DNA of 64,000 nucleotides, taken from Romboutsia_C sp015668195. Its GTDB lineage: Bacteria > Bacillota > Clostridia > Peptostreptococcales > Peptostreptococcaceae. Within the stretch, counting starts at the first letter, position 1. Every line of letters starts with the position of its first letter. This document shows positions 61,487 to 64,000 of the stretch, in pieces. Location of the stretch: the NCBI RefSeq assembly GCF_015668195.1, contig NZ_JADPFC010000002.1, positions 248,001-312,000 of the forward strand, in the 5' to 3' direction. The position numbers were made by a program, and so were the translations under genes. The notes under the pieces are model-generated. The model had not been told where the DNA came from, made no database searches, and was given only the letters and a program-made list of their open reading frames with translations.

Positions 61487-61744
61487 CTACTTTCTATTTA
61501 GATAATGTGTTATTACTTCCTCTAGTATTTCATCCCTTTCAAATCTCTTTATAACAGCTCTTGCATTATTGTGACTAGTTATATAGCTAGAGTCACCTGA
61601 TAAGATATACCCTATTAATTGATTTATAGGATTGTATCCTTTTTCAACTAGTGCTTGATATACAAACTTTATTGTATCACTAACACTCATATTTTCAGAT
61701 TCAAATCCTTCAAATTTTACAGTGCTATCAAAATTATTATCCAT
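61487..61744 (-). CDS. ireB: IreB family regulatory phosphoprotein
   Basis: 85 residues, the standard length: STVKFEGFESENMSVSDTIK, VYQALVEKGYNPINQLIGYI, LSGDSSYITSHNNARAVIKR and a helical end. In enterococci IreB is phosphorylated by the PASTA kinase IreK on N-terminal Thr residues and affects cephalosporin resistance; the N-terminal Thr/Ser residues are present here. It follows alaS by 21 bp, its usual place. Confidence 0.95.
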   Translation of the reverse strand: MDNNFDSTVKFEGFESENMSVSDTIKFVYQALVEKGYNPINQLIGYILSGDSSYITSHNNARAVIKRFERDEILEEVITHYLNRK

Positions 61745-61765
61745 GTTAAATCCCCCTTATTAAAA

Positions 61766-64000
61766 TTATTTTATTTGAGATTTTACAACTTCACTAGCTC
61801 CATCTAATACTTCTTTTACTTTTTCTACATCTGGTGCACCAGCTTGGGCCATATTAGGTCTTCCTCCACCTTTTCCACCAGCTATAGCTGCTATAGATTT
61901 AACTATATTTCCAGAGTGTATTCCTTTATCTACTGCATCCTTAGTAGCAGTTACAACAAGATTTAACTTATCATCAGCTACATTTGCTAAAACAACAACT
62001 CCACTTTGTAATTTATCTCTTAAGTTATCTGCTACTTCTTTTAAAGTATTCATATCCATTCCTTCGAATTTAGCAGTAACTAAGTTAACTCCATTTACAT
62101 CAACCTTTGAATCAAGTACTGATTCTATTGATTGTAAACTCATCTTAGTTTTAACATCGTGTAATTCTTTAGCTAAGTTTTTGTTTTCTTCTAATAAGCT
62201 TACTACTTTAGTAGTTAAACCATCTTCTTTAGTTTTTAAGTTTGAACAAACATTAGCTATTACATCTTCTTTTCCATTTAAGTAGTTGTATACTGCTTTA
62301 CCTGTTATAGCTTCTATTCTTCTAACCCCTGCAGCTACTCCACCTTCAGATAATATCTTAAACATTCCTATTTGAGAAGTGTTAGTTAAGTGAGTTCCTC
62401 CACAAAGCTCTATAGAATAATCTCCCATAGATACAACTCTTACTTCATCACCATATTTTTCTCCAAATAAAGCCATAGCACCTTTATTTTTAGCATCTAT
62501 TATACTCATATTTTCACAAGTTATATCTAAAGCGTCAAATATTATATCATTTACTTTTTCTTCTATAACTTTTATTTCTTCTTTAGTTATAGCTTCAAAA
62601 TGAGTTACGTCAAATCTTAATCTATCTTCAGTAACTAAAGAACCTGCTTGGTTAACATGATCTCCTAATACTTCTTTTAATACTTTATGAAGTATGTGAG
62701 TAGCACTGTGGTTTCTAGCACAAGCCATTCTTCTTTCTTTGTCAACTTTAGCAAATAAAGTTTCTCCTACATTTATTTTACCACTTCTTACAACAACTAT
62801 GTGTTTTATAGTATTGTTTGGTCCTTTTTTAGTATCAACAACTTCTATTACAACATCTTCATTTTTATTAACTAAAGTACCTTTATCTCCTGCTTGACCT
62901 CCACCTTCTGGATAGAAAGTAGTTTTATCAAGTACTATTATAGCTTCATCCCCTGCTTCAATACTTTCAACTATTTCATTATCTTTAACTATTGCTTTAA
63001 CAGTAGCTTCATCATTTAAGTTGTTATATCCTTCAAATACTGTGCATATAGACTTATCTAATTGAGACACTGCATCTTTTTCCCAAGCTACAGAATCCAT
63101 ATTTCCTCTAGCATCTCTTGCTGCTTGTCTTTGTTTTTCCATTTCAGCATGGAATCCTTCTTCATCTATAGTCATATTTTCTTCTTCTAATATTTCTCTA
63201 GTTAAGTCAACAGGGAATCCATAAGTATCGTATAGCTTAAATGCATTTTCTCCACTTAATACTGTTTTATCTTCTTTTCTTAAATCTTCCATATAAGAAG
63301 CTAATATTTCTATACCTTTATCTATAGTTTCATTGAACTTTTCTTCTTCTATTCTTATAACTTTTTGTACATAGTCTCTTTTTTCAACTAGCTCTGGATA
63401 AGCTTCTCCACTTACTTTTATAACTTCATCAACTAATTTGTATAAGAATGATTCTTTCATTCCAAGTAATTTTCCATTACGAGCAGCTCTTCTAAGTAAT
63501 CTTCTAAGAACATATCCTCTTCCTTCATTTGATGGAAGTACACCATCTGATACTAAGAAGCTAACACTTCTTATATGGTCAGTTATTATTCTTATAGACT
63601 TATCATTCTTAGCATCTTTTCCATAAGTTGTATTAGTTATTTTTTCAACAGAGTTTAATATATGCTTTATAGTATCAACTTCAAATATAGTATCAACACC
63701 TTGCATTATACAAGCCATTCTTTCAAGACCCATACCTGTATCTATGTTTTTATGCTCAAGTGGATTGTAGTTTCCATCTTCATCTTTATTAAATTGAGAG
63801 AATACGTGGTTCCAGAATTCTAAGTATCTGTCACAATCACATCCTGGCTTACAATCTGGATTGTCACATCCATATTCAGGACCTCTATCAAAATGTATTT
63901 CTGAACAAGGACCACAAGCACCAGTACCTATTTCCCAGAAGTTATCCTCTTTACCAAGTCTAACTATTCTTTCTTTAGGTATACCTATTTCTTTTTCCCA
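61766..64000 (-). CDS. alaS: alanyl-tRNA synthetase AlaS, 5' end outside the window
   Basis: The frame is open to the right edge (about 744 residues visible of about 880). Near the edge it has the catalytic motif GTGACGPCSEIHFDRG, and further on GLERMACIMQG. The editing domain has NHSATHILHKVL (HxxxH) and ELCGGTHLTNTSQIG with the third and fourth zinc ligands. The C-terminal glycine-rich KGGGRPNMAQAG segment and its DHHA1-like end are intact. It charges tRNA-Ala and removes wrongly attached Ser or Gly. It leads the alaS-ireB group. Confidence 0.97.
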   Translation of the reverse strand, partial: WEKEIGIPKERIVRLGKEDNFWEIGTGACGPCSEIHFDRGPEYGCDNPDCKPGCDCDRYLEFWNHVFSQFNKDEDGNYNPLEHKNIDTGMGLERMACIMQGVDTIFEVDTIKHILNSVEKITNTTYGKDAKNDKSIRIITDHIRSVSFLVSDGVLPSNEGRGYVLRRLLRRAARNGKLLGMKESFLYKLVDEVIKVSGEAYPELVEKRDYVQKVIRIEEEKFNETIDKGIEILASYMEDLRKEDKTVLSGENAFKLYDTYGFPVDLTREILEEENMTIDEEGFHAEMEKQRQAARDARGNMDSVAWEKDAVSQLDKSICTVFEGYNNLNDEATVKAIVKDNEIVESIEAGDEAIIVLDKTTFYPEGGGQAGDKGTLVNKNEDVVIEVVDTKKGPNNTIKHIVVVRSGKINVGETLFAKVDKERRMACARNHSATHILHKVLKEVLGDHVNQAGSLVTEDRLRFDVTHFEAITKEEIKVIEEKVNDIIFDALDITCENMSIIDAKNKGAMALFGEKYGDEVRVVSMGDYSIELCGGTHLTNTSQIGMFKILSEGGVAAGVRRIEAITGKAVYNYLNGKEDVIANVCSNLKTKEDGLTTKVVSLLEENKNLAKELHDVKTKMSLQSIESVLDSKVDVNGVNLVTAKFEGMDMNTLKEVADNLRDKLQSGVVVLANVADDKLNLVVTATKDAVDKGIHSGNIVKSIAAIAGGKGGGRPNMAQAGAPDVEKVKEVLDGASEVVKSQIK

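Noticed and set aside
1..64000. CRISPR array, tRNA or rRNA genes
   Set aside because: No evenly spaced direct repeats, cloverleaf-like sequences or rRNA segments were noticed while reading both strands; a tRNAscan or Rfam search could still find a missed one.

Overview
The window is AT-rich DNA from an anaerobic, spore-forming, probably motile Gram-positive. Spore genes (alpha/beta SASP, GerW/YtfI pair, CotF-like coat protein), a flagellar stator (motAB), the D-alanylation operon (dlt) and the alaS-ireB-ruvX-DUF1292-fur neighbourhood point to the Clostridia. The overall style of the gene set suggests Peptostreptococcaceae (Clostridioides, Paraclostridium or Romboutsia relatives), but no rRNA is present and the species cannot be named. 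No tRNA, rRNA, complete insertion sequence or CRISPR array was seen.

Layout. 1-3500: end of a regulator gene, then an M20 amidohydrolase with two membrane proteins (one DUF3100). 3500-7730: a leftward dltD-X-A-B-C operon in which dltD is frameshifted in an A7 tract; a 46-residue DltX lies between dltD and dltA. 8180-9350: a Mor-like regulator and a DUF1659/DUF2922/YvrJ small-gene cassette. 9400-12880: a PD-(D/E)XK protein, a gene stub, an HExxH lipoprotein, a decayed DUF2922 copy and a DUF4829-like lipoprotein. 13070-18070: a prophage remnant with a leftward early module (DnaC-like loader, replisome organizer, YqaJ exonuclease, antirepressor, Cro-like protein) and a rightward repressor plus ImmA protease, but no integrase, structural or lysis genes. 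18200-19350: VanZ-like, DUF4177 and a small membrane ORF. 19500-19940: a fragment of a FAD oxidoreductase gene containing a 96-N assembly gap. 20000-33800: a defence island. 34400-64000: mostly chromosomal housekeeping and metabolic genes.

The defence island has two modules. The first (20423-26369) is a tight operon encoding a single-HKD PLD-family nuclease, a UvrD/Rep-type helicase with a zinc-finger-like insert, and a large AddB-like protein that keeps the four-cysteine Fe-S staple but seems to have lost the nuclease core. It faces an orphan 135-residue gene across a perfect 34-bp palindrome. The second (27086-33798) is a BsuMI/LlaJI-like restriction-modification system: two complete cytosine-C5 methyltransferases fused in one chain, McrB-like, McrC-like and an Mrr-type endonuclease. 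The mcrC gene carries a G8 run that could switch the system off by slippage.

The accessory region (about 8.5-34.4 kb) is bracketed by two copies of a small conserved hairpin in the same orientation. The right part of it is bracketed by a fragment and an intact copy of the FAD oxidoreductase gene. Both patterns suggest past integration or rearrangement. A separate extragenic repeat family has four members across the window.

The right half holds: a flavoprotein/ferredoxin-reductase-like pair; scpAB with a site-2 protease; a LysR-flanked cluster (rhodanese-CoA-disulfide reductase, MalY-type C-S lyase, AbgT transporter, M24 peptidase) that looks like uptake and breakdown of a sulfur-containing peptide or conjugate; a DacF-like carboxypeptidase; rnj; motAB; fur; an LCP protein; a 725-residue membrane protein; and the 3' part of alaS running off the right edge.
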